NCBI RefSeq assembly: GCF_002934065.1
Contig: NZ_CP018049.1
Location: 4,648,501 to 4,712,500 of the forward strand
Source of the DNA: Pseudomonas orientalis
GTDB lineage: Bacteria; Pseudomonadota; Gammaproteobacteria; Pseudomonadales; Pseudomonadaceae
DNA length: 64,000 bases
Direction: 5' to 3'
Position 1 is the stretch's first letter; every line of letters begins with the position of its first letter. A program made the translations under genes and the position numbers. The notes under the pieces are model-generated. The model was not told the origin of the DNA. It saw only the letters and a list, made by a program, of their open reading frames with translations, and ran no database searches. This document shows positions 52,132 to 60,818 of this stretch, piece after piece.

Positions 52132-52779
52132 ATGATGGCAATCCCGAAAATCATGGAATACCGCGCCCCGAGCGAAGTGGCACTGCAACGCAAACCGTTG
52201 GACTGGACCGTCGAACCGTCCCGTGCGGCGCTGCTGATCCACGATATGCAGAATTACTTCCTGGCGCCTTACGCCTCCAAGGCGTTCATCGATGGCGTCG
52301 TACAACGTATCGCCGCCATCAAGGAATGCTGCCATGCGCTGGATATTCCTGTGTATTACACCGCCCAGCCGGGCAACCAATCCAAGGACGACCGCGGTTT
52401 GCTGACGGACTTCTGGGGGCCGGGCATGCCCGAGGAAGGCAACGCAAAGGACATTGTCGCAGGGCTTGAACCCACCGCCGAGCGCGATGAGGTGCTGGTC
52501 AAGCATCGCTACAGCGCCTTTGCCAAATCGCCGCTTCTCAAAAGTTTGCAGGAGGGTCAGCGCGACCAACTGATTATCTGCGGTGTGTATGCCCACATCG
52601 GTTGCCTGGTCACGGCGACCGAAGCATTCATGTGCGATATCCAGCCCTTCGTGGTGGCGGATGCCATGGGCGACTTCTCTCTGGATTTGCATGAAATGGC
52701 GATACGTCATATGGCCAGTTGCTCGAGCAAAATCATGTCCTGCGATGACATGCTGGCAGACCTGGGGAAGGCACGATGA
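52132..52779 (+). CDS. obaJ: Isochorismatase (stand-alone)
   Basis: The 215-aa cysteine-hydrolase-fold protein is similar to the N-terminal domain of EntB: ALLIHDMQNYFLAPYASKAF, PGNQSKDDRGLLTDFWGPGMP, KHRYSAFAKSPL, and CGVYAHIGCLVTATEAFM. It hydrolyses isochorismate to 2,3-dihydro-2,3-dihydroxybenzoate and pyruvate. Unlike EntB it lacks the fused carrier domain, which is encoded separately by obaK. Two consecutive ATGs (52132 and 52135) can start it. The stop overlaps obaK by ATGA. Confidence 0.93.
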   Translation: MMAIPKIMEYRAPSEVALQRKPLDWTVEPSRAALLIHDMQNYFLAPYASKAFIDGVVQRIAAIKECCHALDIPVYYTAQPGNQSKDDRGLLTDFWGPGMPEEGNAKDIVAGLEPTAERDEVLVKHRYSAFAKSPLLKSLQEGQRDQLIICGVYAHIGCLVTATEAFMCDIQPFVVADAMGDFSLDLHEMAIRHMASCSSKIMSCDDMLADLGKAR

Positions 52780-53042
52780 GCCAGGGCAAGCTGATCTACG
52801 ACATAGCGGATTTTTATGCCGAGATTGCCGCGATACTGCGCATCACCACCGAGGAGCTCGCCGAATTCGAGTCGCCTCAAGAGGCTGGAGTCGACTCGGT
52901 TCGCCTGCTGACACTCAGTGAGAAATGGCGCAAGCGCGGCATTGACGTGAGCTTCATGGAACTTGCCGAACGGCCCGGTTTTACCGCCTGGTGGGAACTG
53001 CTCAGCGCGCGGATGCCTGTGACGGAGTGCGAGCATCCATGA
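52776..53042 (+). CDS. obaK: Aryl carrier protein for 2,3-dihydroxybenzoate
   Basis: The 88-aa four-helix carrier protein has its phosphopantetheine attachment Ser41 in QEAGVDSVRLLTLSE, the pattern of EntB-type aryl carriers. It is expected to be loaded with 2,3-dihydroxybenzoate by the C-terminal A domain of ObaI and to donate to its condensation domain. It is translationally coupled to obaJ and obaL (ATGA overlaps at both ends). Confidence 0.9.
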   Translation: MSQGKLIYDIADFYAEIAAILRITTEELAEFESPQEAGVDSVRLLTLSEKWRKRGIDVSFMELAERPGFTAWWELLSARMPVTECEHP

Positions 53043-53809
53043 GCCGTTTCGAGCATCAGTCGATTGTCGTTACCGGAGCGGCCCAGGGTATCGGAGCCGC
53101 CATCACCCGCCTGCTGCTCCAGGAAGGCGCCGATGTGTTTGCGCTAGACAACAACGCCCAGGCACTGGCAGCGCTGGCAGATGAACAACGCTCACCCAGG
53201 CTGCATCCGAAGGTGGTCGATATCACCCGGCCCCAGGAAGTGGAACTGGCCATTGCCGCCATTGACAACCAGTACCCGCTGACCGGACTGGTCAACAATG
53301 CCGGTGTGCTGGTCCCCAAAAGCATTGCCACTACGTCAGCCGAGGAATGGCAGACGACCTTCGAGGTGAATGTCCACGGTACCTTCTTCGTCTCCAGAGC
53401 CGTGGCCATTCGTATGGCCGAACGGGGTCAAGGCGCAATTGTTACGGTCGCCTCCAATGCCGGCAGCACGCCGCGCATCAACATGGGTGCTTACTGTTCG
53501 TCCAAGGCCGCGGCAGCGATGCTCACCCGGTGCATAGGCCTGGAATTCGCCGCTCAGGGCATTCGTTGCAATGTCGTATCGCCCGGCTCGACCCGCACGT
53601 CCATGCTGGCAAACATTGCCGGTGAAGGACCGCAGACCGAGCAGCGCATCATCGCAGGTGACCCCGGGCAATATCGACTCGGTATTCCGCTGCAAAAAAT
53701 CGCCGAGCCACAGGATATTGCTGCAGTAGTTGCCTTTCTGCTGTCTGGCGATGCGAACCATATAACCCTGCAAAACCTGGTCGTTGACGGTGGGGCCACC
53801 TTTGAGTGA
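53039..53809 (+). CDS. obaL: 2,3-dihydro-2,3-dihydroxybenzoate dehydrogenase (EntA-like)
   Basis: The 256-aa short-chain dehydrogenase has cofactor motif VTGAAQGIGAAI near the N-terminus, NNAGVLVPKSI, and catalytic YCSSKAA with the preceding SNAGSTPRINMG. It oxidises the ObaJ product to 2,3-dihydroxybenzoate with NAD. ATG at 53039 overlaps the obaK stop; an earlier open frame in obaK is not used. The C-terminal ITLQNLVVDGGATFE is normal for EntA. Confidence 0.93.
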   Translation: MSRFEHQSIVVTGAAQGIGAAITRLLLQEGADVFALDNNAQALAALADEQRSPRLHPKVVDITRPQEVELAIAAIDNQYPLTGLVNNAGVLVPKSIATTSAEEWQTTFEVNVHGTFFVSRAVAIRMAERGQGAIVTVASNAGSTPRINMGAYCSSKAAAAMLTRCIGLEFAAQGIRCNVVSPGSTRTSMLANIAGEGPQTEQRIIAGDPGQYRLGIPLQKIAEPQDIAAVVAFLLSGDANHITLQNLVVDGGATFE

Positions 53810-53853
53810 GTCACCCATCGCCATTGATGTCGAGTATTGCCTGGAGGCTTGAA

Positions 53854-55002
53854 ATGTTGAATCTCGATTCGGTATACGCGTCGCAATCCTGGCGACCGGG
53901 AAGCTGGCGTGATAAAGAGCGCCGGCACATGCCTGACTATCAAGGCAAGCAGCTGCCGGCCGTGCTCAAGCAACTGTCACGGCTGCCCGGTCTTGTCAGT
54001 GAGGACGACATTGTCCGGCTGCGGCGGGCACTTGCGCACGCAGCGGACGGGCACACATTCGTGCAGCTCATGGGTCAGCGTGAGCAAAGCCTGAACGATG
54101 TTACCCACGCCACGTTCGATCAACGCTTCAAGACGGTTGAATCGTTGAGCCGCTACCTCGCATTGATGCTGGGCCTGCCGGTACTGGCAATCGGCTCGGT
54201 CGCCGGCAGTTATGCGCACACCCAACCTGACGCCACGGAACTCGTCGACGGCATCACACTGGATCGCTACTTTGGCGATATGGTCAACTGCCAGGCGCCA
54301 ACGCCTTGGGCCAGGCGCCCGGACGCCAATCGCCTGCTATGGGCTTACGAGGCCACTGAGGCGGCAATGCAGCGGTTGCGCGCCAAGGCGTCGGCGATCC
54401 ATACCAGCCATGAGTGCGCGCATCTGGACTATGAAGAAGCCCTGGTACGTCGTACCCGTCGCTCGGGTTTCTACGCCGCCAGCGCATCGTTGCTGTGGAT
54501 CGACGCGTGCAATCTGTTCAGCGACAGTTGCTATGTGGAATTTGCCCGTGGCCTGGACAACCCTATCGCCCTTCGCCTCGGGCGGCAGTTCGATACGCAC
54601 AGGCTGGTCAACATCGTGGAGCGCCTCAACCCTGAGCGTCAAACAGGCAAAATCCTCCTGATTGCCAATACCGCGGATGGCACGCAAGCATTGGGCGAAG
54701 CGATCCGCGCCCTGCAGACACAGCGATCGCCCGTGATCTGGTTATGTGACCCGCTGAACAGGTACACCGCGCACCCGGCGACCAGCAGCCTGACCCAGGA
54801 CGTCGCCCGGGAATGGGATCAGACCCTGAGTTTGCACAGGACCCTCGACAGCCGATTGAGTGGCATTGCCCTGGAAGTTCGCAGCCACGTCTCCAGTCTT
54901 CTGGCCCCTGAACGTCATGAAGACGCGGCACCCTTCTTCGATTTTCAAAAAACCTTGCAGCTATGCAGTCATCTGGCCCATGCCTATCGGGAGTCTCGAT
55001 GA
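53854..55002 (+). CDS. obaM: Class II DAHP synthase (PhzC-like)
   Basis: This 382-aa enzyme of the plant-type family condenses PEP and erythrose 4-phosphate. Motifs include SWRPGSWRDKERRHMPDYQ, MGQREQSLND near the middle, TSHECAHLDYEEALVR, and GLDNPIALRLG. It is shorter than housekeeping class II enzymes (about 450 aa), like PhzC of phenazine clusters. It should raise chorismate supply free of normal feedback. I chose ATG at 53854, with GGAGG ten bases upstream. The stop overlaps obaN by ATGA. Confidence 0.9.
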   Translation: MLNLDSVYASQSWRPGSWRDKERRHMPDYQGKQLPAVLKQLSRLPGLVSEDDIVRLRRALAHAADGHTFVQLMGQREQSLNDVTHATFDQRFKTVESLSRYLALMLGLPVLAIGSVAGSYAHTQPDATELVDGITLDRYFGDMVNCQAPTPWARRPDANRLLWAYEATEAAMQRLRAKASAIHTSHECAHLDYEEALVRRTRRSGFYAASASLLWIDACNLFSDSCYVEFARGLDNPIALRLGRQFDTHRLVNIVERLNPERQTGKILLIANTADGTQALGEAIRALQTQRSPVIWLCDPLNRYTAHPATSSLTQDVAREWDQTLSLHRTLDSRLSGIALEVRSHVSSLLAPERHEDAAPFFDFQKTLQLCSHLAHAYRESR

Positions 55003-56417
55003 ATACCCTTAAACAGTCGAGCTACGCCAATCCTTATCCAAACCTGAACGCACATGAACTGGGCGCCGCGTTGCTGCCGGTATTGGAGCGGCGTTTTCCG
55101 CAGTTGGCCGCTGAGTTCATGGGCTTGTTCAGCCAGCATACTGACGGCGTACGAACGTCGATGGTCGGCCTGGGCAGTGAGTTTCGCGTAGTGGTCACCC
55201 ATGATGGGACGCACCTGACCCTGCAGTTGCAGCACGAGCAGGCGGTGTGCCTGGCGCAGACGCTGGCACTGGACGCTTCGCGATTGTTCCATGAACAGTT
55301 GTTTGATGCGGTGGCGCGCTTCGTAGAGCAGCTATGCCCATGGCTGATGCAAAAGCATGGCTTGCCCGCTTGCGCGACTTTCCTGGGCGGCTGGCGTTGC
55401 GCAACCCATCCCGAACACTTGAGCGAACCGTTGGTCTTCACCCTGCCTCGCCTATTCTGCCGGATCAGCGACGAGCAGTTGACGTTCAGCTGTCTGCACG
55501 ACGATATCTGGTACGCCATCGACGACCGCCTCATCGCCTCTGCGGCAGACTTCACGCCAACGGCCAACCCGCGCATTATCAAACGCGAAGATATTCCAGC
55601 GTGTGCCGACTACGTCGATGATCTGGTCGGTTTGTTGAACGAGCTTGCCTGCACCGATGCAGACAAAGTGGTCATTGGCCGTGAAGTCAAATTAACCCTC
55701 GAACGGCCAATTTCACCTGCGCTGCTGCTGCGCCTGGTGGCACCGCGCCCCAACCCGCACTACGAGTTCGTCTTCCGATGGGCCGACCAGGTGGCCTGGG
55801 TCGGTATTTCACCCGAGACACTGCTGCGCAAGGACAACGACCTCCTGGTTGTCGAGCCCTTGGCGGGCACTCGCAAGGGTTCGAGCGAGGGTGAAAAAAA
55901 CGCCCGCTATCGGCACGAACTCACCAGCGACCTGAAGGAGCTCGAGGAGCATGAAACCGCTGCCGGGCTCTTTCTTGAACAGCTCGCAACGGTCTGTGAG
56001 AACGGCTCATTGGACTTGCGCGAGTCGCGCAGCGTAATCGACCTGGGTTACGTACAGCATCTCAAAAGCTTGATCAGTGGCACGGTAAAAGCAGGGCTTA
56101 ACGTATTCGATGCCTTGGCGGCGGTCTATCCACCCGCCACGATCTGGGGTAAACCCTTGGCCGTCTGCGGCGAACGTATTCGTCGCTATGAGCAAATCGA
56201 CCGCGGCTTTTTTACCGGTGGGCTTGGCTACTTCACCCTGGGTGATGATGCCAACTTCGCGCTGGCGATTCGCACGGTCAAGCTCACCGAATCGCATATT
56301 CATGTCTACGCCGGCAGCGGCATCGTCAAGGCCAGTGATCCCTACCGGGAATGGTTGGAGACCAGCAACAAAATGAAACCCTATCTCGCCAATGAATATG
56401 TATGGAACATATCGTGA
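54999..56417 (+). CDS. obaN: Isochorismate synthase
   Basis: This 472-aa enzyme of the EntC/MenF chorismate-binding group isomerises chorismate for the 2,3-dihydroxybenzoate branch. Motifs are ISPETLLRKDNDLLVVEPLAGTRKGSSEGEKNARY, KELEEHETAAGLFLEQL, and PPATIWGKPLAVCGERIR, with the late YAGSGIVKASDPYREW. The N-terminal 190 residues are extended and diverged. ATG at 54999 overlaps the obaM stop. Last biosynthetic gene before the resistance gene. Confidence 0.92.
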   Translation: MNTLKQSSYANPYPNLNAHELGAALLPVLERRFPQLAAEFMGLFSQHTDGVRTSMVGLGSEFRVVVTHDGTHLTLQLQHEQAVCLAQTLALDASRLFHEQLFDAVARFVEQLCPWLMQKHGLPACATFLGGWRCATHPEHLSEPLVFTLPRLFCRISDEQLTFSCLHDDIWYAIDDRLIASAADFTPTANPRIIKREDIPACADYVDDLVGLLNELACTDADKVVIGREVKLTLERPISPALLLRLVAPRPNPHYEFVFRWADQVAWVGISPETLLRKDNDLLVVEPLAGTRKGSSEGEKNARYRHELTSDLKELEEHETAAGLFLEQLATVCENGSLDLRESRSVIDLGYVQHLKSLISGTVKAGLNVFDALAAVYPPATIWGKPLAVCGERIRRYEQIDRGFFTGGLGYFTLGDDANFALAIRTVKLTESHIHVYAGSGIVKASDPYREWLETSNKMKPYLANEYVWNIS

Positions 56418-56543
56418 TATGGTTGCACACCGCAGTTCCAGACGCTCAGACAGCAAACACAGGATGTGTTGCTTATAAGCTCATGTGCCTATACACGACG
56501 CATTCACCCGTTAGAAACTTTTAATATTCGAGCACCCTTACAT

Positions 56544-58457
56544 ATGGTCACTATCGCTCTACCGGACGGCAGTCGCAGAGATTTTCCAGAAGCATTGACT
56601 GTGCAACAACTGGCCCAATCCATCGGCGCGGGCCTCGCTGCCGCGACTATTGGCGGCAAAGTCGACGGCACGCTGGTCGATGCCAGCTACCTTCTGGACA
56701 CAGACGCCACCGTAGAGATTGTCACGACCAAAAGTCCGCAAGCGCTGGAGCTGATACGCCATTCGACGGCTCACTTGATGGCACAGGCGGTTCAACGCCT
56801 GTACCCCGGCACACAAGTAACGATAGGCCCGGTTATTGACAATGGCTTCTATTACGACTTCGTGGCACCTCGTCCCTTCACAATGGACGATCTGCCGCTC
56901 ATCGAAGCCGAAATGACCAGGATCGTCAAAGAACAACTACCGGTTACCCGTACGCAATTACCACGGGATGAAGCACTGGCGTTTTTTGAACAACTGGGCG
57001 AAAGCTACAAGACCCAAATCATCGACTCCATACCCGCCGGAGAAATCCTCTCGCTTTATACCCAGGGCGAGTTCACCGACCTGTGCCGTGGGCCGCATGT
57101 GCCCAACACAGCGAAGCTTGGCGCCTTCAAACTGATGAAAGTGGCTGGCGCTTACTGGCGCGGCGACTCCAACAACATCATGCTCAGCCGTATCTACGGC
57201 ACTGCCTGGGGCACCGAAAAAGAGCTCAAGGCCTACTTGAACCAACTTCAAGAAGCTGAAAAGCGTGATCACCGCAAACTGGCCAAACAGTTCGACTTGT
57301 TTCACCAACAAGAAGAAGCGCCAGGCATGGTCTTTTGGCACCCCAAGGGCTGGTCGTTGTGGCAGACGGTCGAACAGTACATGCGCCGGGTTTACCGCGA
57401 TGGCGGCTACCGTGAAGTCAAGTCGCCGCAAGTGCTCGACAGTACCTTGTGGAAGAAATCAGGACACTGGGACAACTACAAAGAAAACATGTTTGTCACT
57501 GAGTCCGAAAACCGCCAGTACGCACTCAAGCCGATGAACTGCCCCGGCCACATCCAAATCTTCAAGCATGGCCTGCGCAGCCACCGTGAACTGCCGATCC
57601 GTTACGGCGAGTTCGGCGGCTGCCACCGCAACGAGCCTTCGGGCGCTTTACACGGCATCATGCGAGTACGCGCATTCACCCAGGATGACGGGCACATTTT
57701 CTGCACCGAAGAGCAAATCGCGGCCGAGATCAAGGCGTTCCACTACCAGGCAGTCAAGGTATATGCCGACTTCGGCTTCACTGACATTGCGGTCAAAATC
57801 GCACTGCGCCCTGAGCCAGGCAAGCGCCTGGGCAGCGACGAAGTGTGGGACAAGGCCGAAAACCTGTTGCGTGAGGCCCTGTCCGAGTGTGATGTGGAGT
57901 GGGAAGAGCTGCCGGGCGAAGGCGCATTCTACAGCCCCAAGATCGAATATCACCTGCGCGATGCCATCGGCCGTGAATGGCAGGTAGGCACGATGCAGGT
58001 CGACTATCACATGCCGGATCGTCTGGGCGCCGAATACGTCGACGAGCATTCGCAACGACGCAAGCCGGTCATGCTGCACCGCGCAATCGTGGGTTCTCTG
58101 GAGCGGTTTCTTGGCATTCTCATCGAACACCATGCCGGTCAGTTCCCGCTCTGGCTTGCGCCGGTGCAGGCCATCGTCGTGACGGTCACCGATGCACAGA
58201 ACGATTATGCCGACCAGACACGCAATGACCTGGTCCAACTGGGGTTCAGGGTGGAAGCTGATCTGCGCAATGAGAAAATCGGCTACAAGATTCGCGAAAG
58301 CACTATTCAACGGGTGCCTTACTTGCTCGTGGTCGGTGAGCGAGAGAAAGAAAACGGTACCGTCACCGTTCGCTCGCGCGCAGGCGAAGACTTGGGAAGC
58401 ATGACGATGGAGGCGCTGCACGCCTTCCTGTTGAACGAGCAATCAGCGGGAGGCTGA
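56544..58457 (+). CDS. obaO: Threonyl-tRNA synthetase, self-resistance copy
   Basis: The 637-aa enzyme has TGS (about 1-62: VTIALPDGSRRDFPEALTVQQLA), an editing domain with H73-x3-H77 (IRHSTAHLMAQA), the class II catalytic core with Zn ligand Cys333 (KPMNCPGHIQIFKHG) and anticodon-binding domain (about 535-637). Obafluorin inhibits ThrRS, and ObaO is the insensitive enzyme protecting the producer. I chose ATG at 56544; the open frame upstream adds 26 residues outside the fold. It follows obaN by 126 bp, so it may have its own promoter. A housekeeping thrS should exist elsewhere. Confidence 0.94.
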   Translation: MVTIALPDGSRRDFPEALTVQQLAQSIGAGLAAATIGGKVDGTLVDASYLLDTDATVEIVTTKSPQALELIRHSTAHLMAQAVQRLYPGTQVTIGPVIDNGFYYDFVAPRPFTMDDLPLIEAEMTRIVKEQLPVTRTQLPRDEALAFFEQLGESYKTQIIDSIPAGEILSLYTQGEFTDLCRGPHVPNTAKLGAFKLMKVAGAYWRGDSNNIMLSRIYGTAWGTEKELKAYLNQLQEAEKRDHRKLAKQFDLFHQQEEAPGMVFWHPKGWSLWQTVEQYMRRVYRDGGYREVKSPQVLDSTLWKKSGHWDNYKENMFVTESENRQYALKPMNCPGHIQIFKHGLRSHRELPIRYGEFGGCHRNEPSGALHGIMRVRAFTQDDGHIFCTEEQIAAEIKAFHYQAVKVYADFGFTDIAVKIALRPEPGKRLGSDEVWDKAENLLREALSECDVEWEELPGEGAFYSPKIEYHLRDAIGREWQVGTMQVDYHMPDRLGAEYVDEHSQRRKPVMLHRAIVGSLERFLGILIEHHAGQFPLWLAPVQAIVVTVTDAQNDYADQTRNDLVQLGFRVEADLRNEKIGYKIRESTIQRVPYLLVVGEREKENGTVTVRSRAGEDLGSMTMEALHAFLLNEQSAGG

Positions 58458-58475
58458 TTATAGGCTCGTACAAAA

Positions 58476-58502
58476 AAAGGCCATTCATGCGAATGGCCTT
58501 TT
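58476..58502 (+). terminator. Rho-independent terminator after obaO
   Basis: An 11-bp stem (AAAGGCCATTC at 58476-58486, GAATGGCCTTT at 58491-58501) with loop ATGC and flanking A and T runs. It marks the right end of the oba cluster. Confidence 0.94.
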
Positions 58503-58558
58503 GCATTTTACAATCCCGGCGGTGCCGGGGCGTTGGGCGCCCCGTCACCTGTTGTTCA

Positions 58559-59026
58559 TCAGTTGAACAGCGCCTGCACGTTCTTCATCGCATCATCGGC
58601 AAACCCTTGCAGGAACGCCTCGAACGCCGGCACGTCCTCCGGGCCGCCGGTGTAAGGCTGACCAATGATGGTCCAGGTCGCCTGGCTTTGATTCGCACCT
58701 TGCGGCTCCACTTGCATGACGGCCCACAGGTTGCCGATATTCAGCGAGGTGTAAATCAGCGACCAGGTCATGGTCATGCCTTCGTTGTCATGGCTGTTAA
58801 GTTGCTCGATCACCACGTTGCCGTCCTTGAACAGCTTCTTGCGTACCGAGCGCACACCCTCCCCGGTCATTTCGATGTGAGACAACGCCGGGATGAATTT
58901 GGCGAAGCCGGAAAAGTCTCCGACGATATTCCACACGTTGCGCGCGTCGCCGTTGACGGTAACGCTGGCGACCACCGGGTTGCCCACGGGATTGCGCACC
59001 AGGGTATCGGGTTCCAGATGTAGCAT
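58559..59026 (-). CDS. SRPBCC (START/polyketide-cyclase-like) family protein
   Basis: This 155-aa protein has the helix-grip pattern: VVASVTVNGDARNVWNIVGDFSGFAKFIPAL at the start, GMTMTWSLIYTSLNIGNLWAVMQVEPQ strands, and a long C-terminal helix (PAFEAFLQGFADDAMKNVQALF). Such proteins hold a hydrophobic ligand, and the ligand is unknown. It lies convergent with obaO, downstream of the efflux genes on the same strand. A link to obafluorin is possible but not shown. Confidence 0.82.
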   Translation of the reverse strand: MLHLEPDTLVRNPVGNPVVASVTVNGDARNVWNIVGDFSGFAKFIPALSHIEMTGEGVRSVRKKLFKDGNVVIEQLNSHDNEGMTMTWSLIYTSLNIGNLWAVMQVEPQGANQSQATWTIIGQPYTGGPEDVPAFEAFLQGFADDAMKNVQALFN

Positions 59027-59273
59027 GAACAGCTCCTTTTTTTAGCTTTAATGAGAGCGATATCGCCGATGCCTGCCTCAACACCCTTGGGGAGACGCCG
59101 ACAGACAACGAATAACGCATTGTCACCGTCGATCGTCGACAGGTGCCGCCACCATTGTGTCACCTGCTCCCACTGGAAATCGTGACCAGTGGCGCGAAAC
59201 ACCACCAGGTGATGCGCTCTGTCATCCGGTTGGAAGGGTTGTAGCCGTTGCGAATATCGCGAGCTGCGTGCAT
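59027..59273 (-). other. Gap with a possible decayed coding remnant
   Basis: Between the emrB-like stop and the SRPBCC start an open minus-strand frame reads like protein (HHLVVFRATGHDFQWEQVTQ, STIDGDNALFVVCRRLPKG) with G/C third positions. It has no ATG start and then runs out of frame into the SRPBCC gene. I cannot identify it. It may be a remnant of a lost gene. Confidence 0.35.
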
Positions 59274-60818
59274 TCAATACTTCGCTTGTTGACGTAACGC
59301 CAATGCCGCCACACCACACAGGATCAAGGCGACACAGGACACGTAAAACGCATCGCTGTAGGCCATCAGGTAGGCCTCGCGACGCACCGTGTGCATCAGG
59401 CCTTCAAGGATTTGCTGTTGAGCGGGCACCAGTTGGTTGAAGATGAATGCTTCACTGTCTGCCATGCTGGCGCGCAGGCGCTCCTGCAATGACGGGGAAA
59501 ACAGGGTGATCGACTCGCCGACGCGCTCGGAATGAAAGCGTTCGCGCATCGCAACGATCTGGGTCAACCCGGCTGTGCCCACGGCGCCCCCCAGGTTGCG
59601 CAGCATGGAGAACAAGGCGGAAGCCGAACCGGCCTCATCCTTGGCCAACCCGGACACGGCCAACACCGACAGCGCTACCATGATCAATGGCTGCCCGATG
59701 CCCCGTACCACGGTGGACGGGATGATCACGTTGGCGGCGCTGTCCACGTCCAGATGCGCACCGAGATAGCACCCCAGGGCCATGATGAAAAACCCGCTGG
59801 CAACCATCAACTTCGGGTTGAGCCACTTCATCAGGCGCGGCATGAACGGTGCCAGCACCAGTTGCACCATCCCGTAGGCAATCAGGCTGATCCCGATTTC
59901 GCGCGCGTTGTAGCCCTGCAACTGGGACAGGTAATTGGGTACCAGAAAGACCAGGCCGAACGTGGCCCCGCCAAAAATGAACATCGCCGCGCTCGCCACG
60001 CCGAAGTTGTAGCTTTTGAGCAAGCGCAGGTTGATGAAGGCGCGGCTGCCGTACAGCTGTGACAGCACGAAATACACCAGAGCGACGCCGGCGATCAACG
60101 ACATCCACAAGATGAAATCGGAGCCGAACCAGTCCTTGCGTCCGCCTTCTTCGAGCACGATCTGCAAACCGCCTAGGCCGACGATCATGGCCAAAATACC
60201 GCCCCAGTCGCCGCGCTTGAGCAAACTCAACTGCATCGGTTTGGCATCGATGGACCACGCCACCGCCAGCAACAGCAGGATACCCGGGGCCAGTTGCAGG
60301 TAGAAAATCCAGCGCCAAGAATAGGCATCTGTCAGCCAGCCGCCGATGGACGGGCCGGCAGCCTGGGCCACGCTGTTGGACAGGGCGAACAGGGCCATGC
60401 CCATGGCGATCTTGCTCGGCGGCAGTTCAGTGATGATCAGTTGGAACGACAGCGGGATCAGCACCGCGCCGGCGGCGCCCTGGATGACCCGGATGATGAT
60501 CATGACTTCCAGGTTGGGCGCCCAGGAACACGTGATGGAAGCCACCAGGAATACAAACGAGCCCACCAACATCACCCGGCGCAGGGAAAACACCTGCACC
60601 AGCCAGGCGGTCAGCGGGATCATGACGATTTCGGCGACCAGATACGCCGTGGAAATCCACGAGCCCTCCTCAAAGGTCGCGCCCAGCGAGCCTTCGATTT
60701 CAGGCAGCGCGGCGCTGGTCACGTGCACGTTCATGCCGGCCATGAAACAACCGAACAGCCCGCCGATCACAGCCACCCAGGCGCGAAAGGAGACGTTTTT
60801 CTCTCCGGCCTCAGTCAT
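59274..60818 (-). CDS. DHA2-family MFS drug exporter, EmrB-like
   Basis: This 514-aa inner-membrane proton antiporter has 14 predicted helices, as in EmrB. The start FGCFMAGMNVHVTSAALPEIEGSLG is the DHA2 motif, and WISTAYLVAEIVMIPLTAWL and RVIQGAAGAVLIPLSFQLI follow. It is the third gene of an outer-membrane factor/EmrA/EmrB operon, overlapping emrA by 8 bp. The position beside the oba cluster raises the possibility of obafluorin export, an inference from linkage. Confidence 0.92.
   Translation of the reverse strand: MTEAGEKNVSFRAWVAVIGGLFGCFMAGMNVHVTSAALPEIEGSLGATFEEGSWISTAYLVAEIVMIPLTAWLVQVFSLRRVMLVGSFVFLVASITCSWAPNLEVMIIIRVIQGAAGAVLIPLSFQLIITELPPSKIAMGMALFALSNSVAQAAGPSIGGWLTDAYSWRWIFYLQLAPGILLLLAVAWSIDAKPMQLSLLKRGDWGGILAMIVGLGGLQIVLEEGGRKDWFGSDFILWMSLIAGVALVYFVLSQLYGSRAFINLRLLKSYNFGVASAAMFIFGGATFGLVFLVPNYLSQLQGYNAREIGISLIAYGMVQLVLAPFMPRLMKWLNPKLMVASGFFIMALGCYLGAHLDVDSAANVIIPSTVVRGIGQPLIMVALSVLAVSGLAKDEAGSASALFSMLRNLGGAVGTAGLTQIVAMRERFHSERVGESITLFSPSLQERLRASMADSEAFIFNQLVPAQQQILEGLMHTVRREAYLMAYSDAFYVSCVALILCGVAALALRQQAKY

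Noticed and set aside
53806..53853. Upstream start for the DAHP synthase gene (adding 16 residues)
   Set aside because: The added residues overlap the end of obaL and are not family-like; the ATG at 53854 has a clear GGAGG.
56418..56543. T-box or other leader control of the ThrRS gene
   Set aside because: No specifier loop, T-box consensus or terminator/antiterminator pair is visible in these 126 bases.
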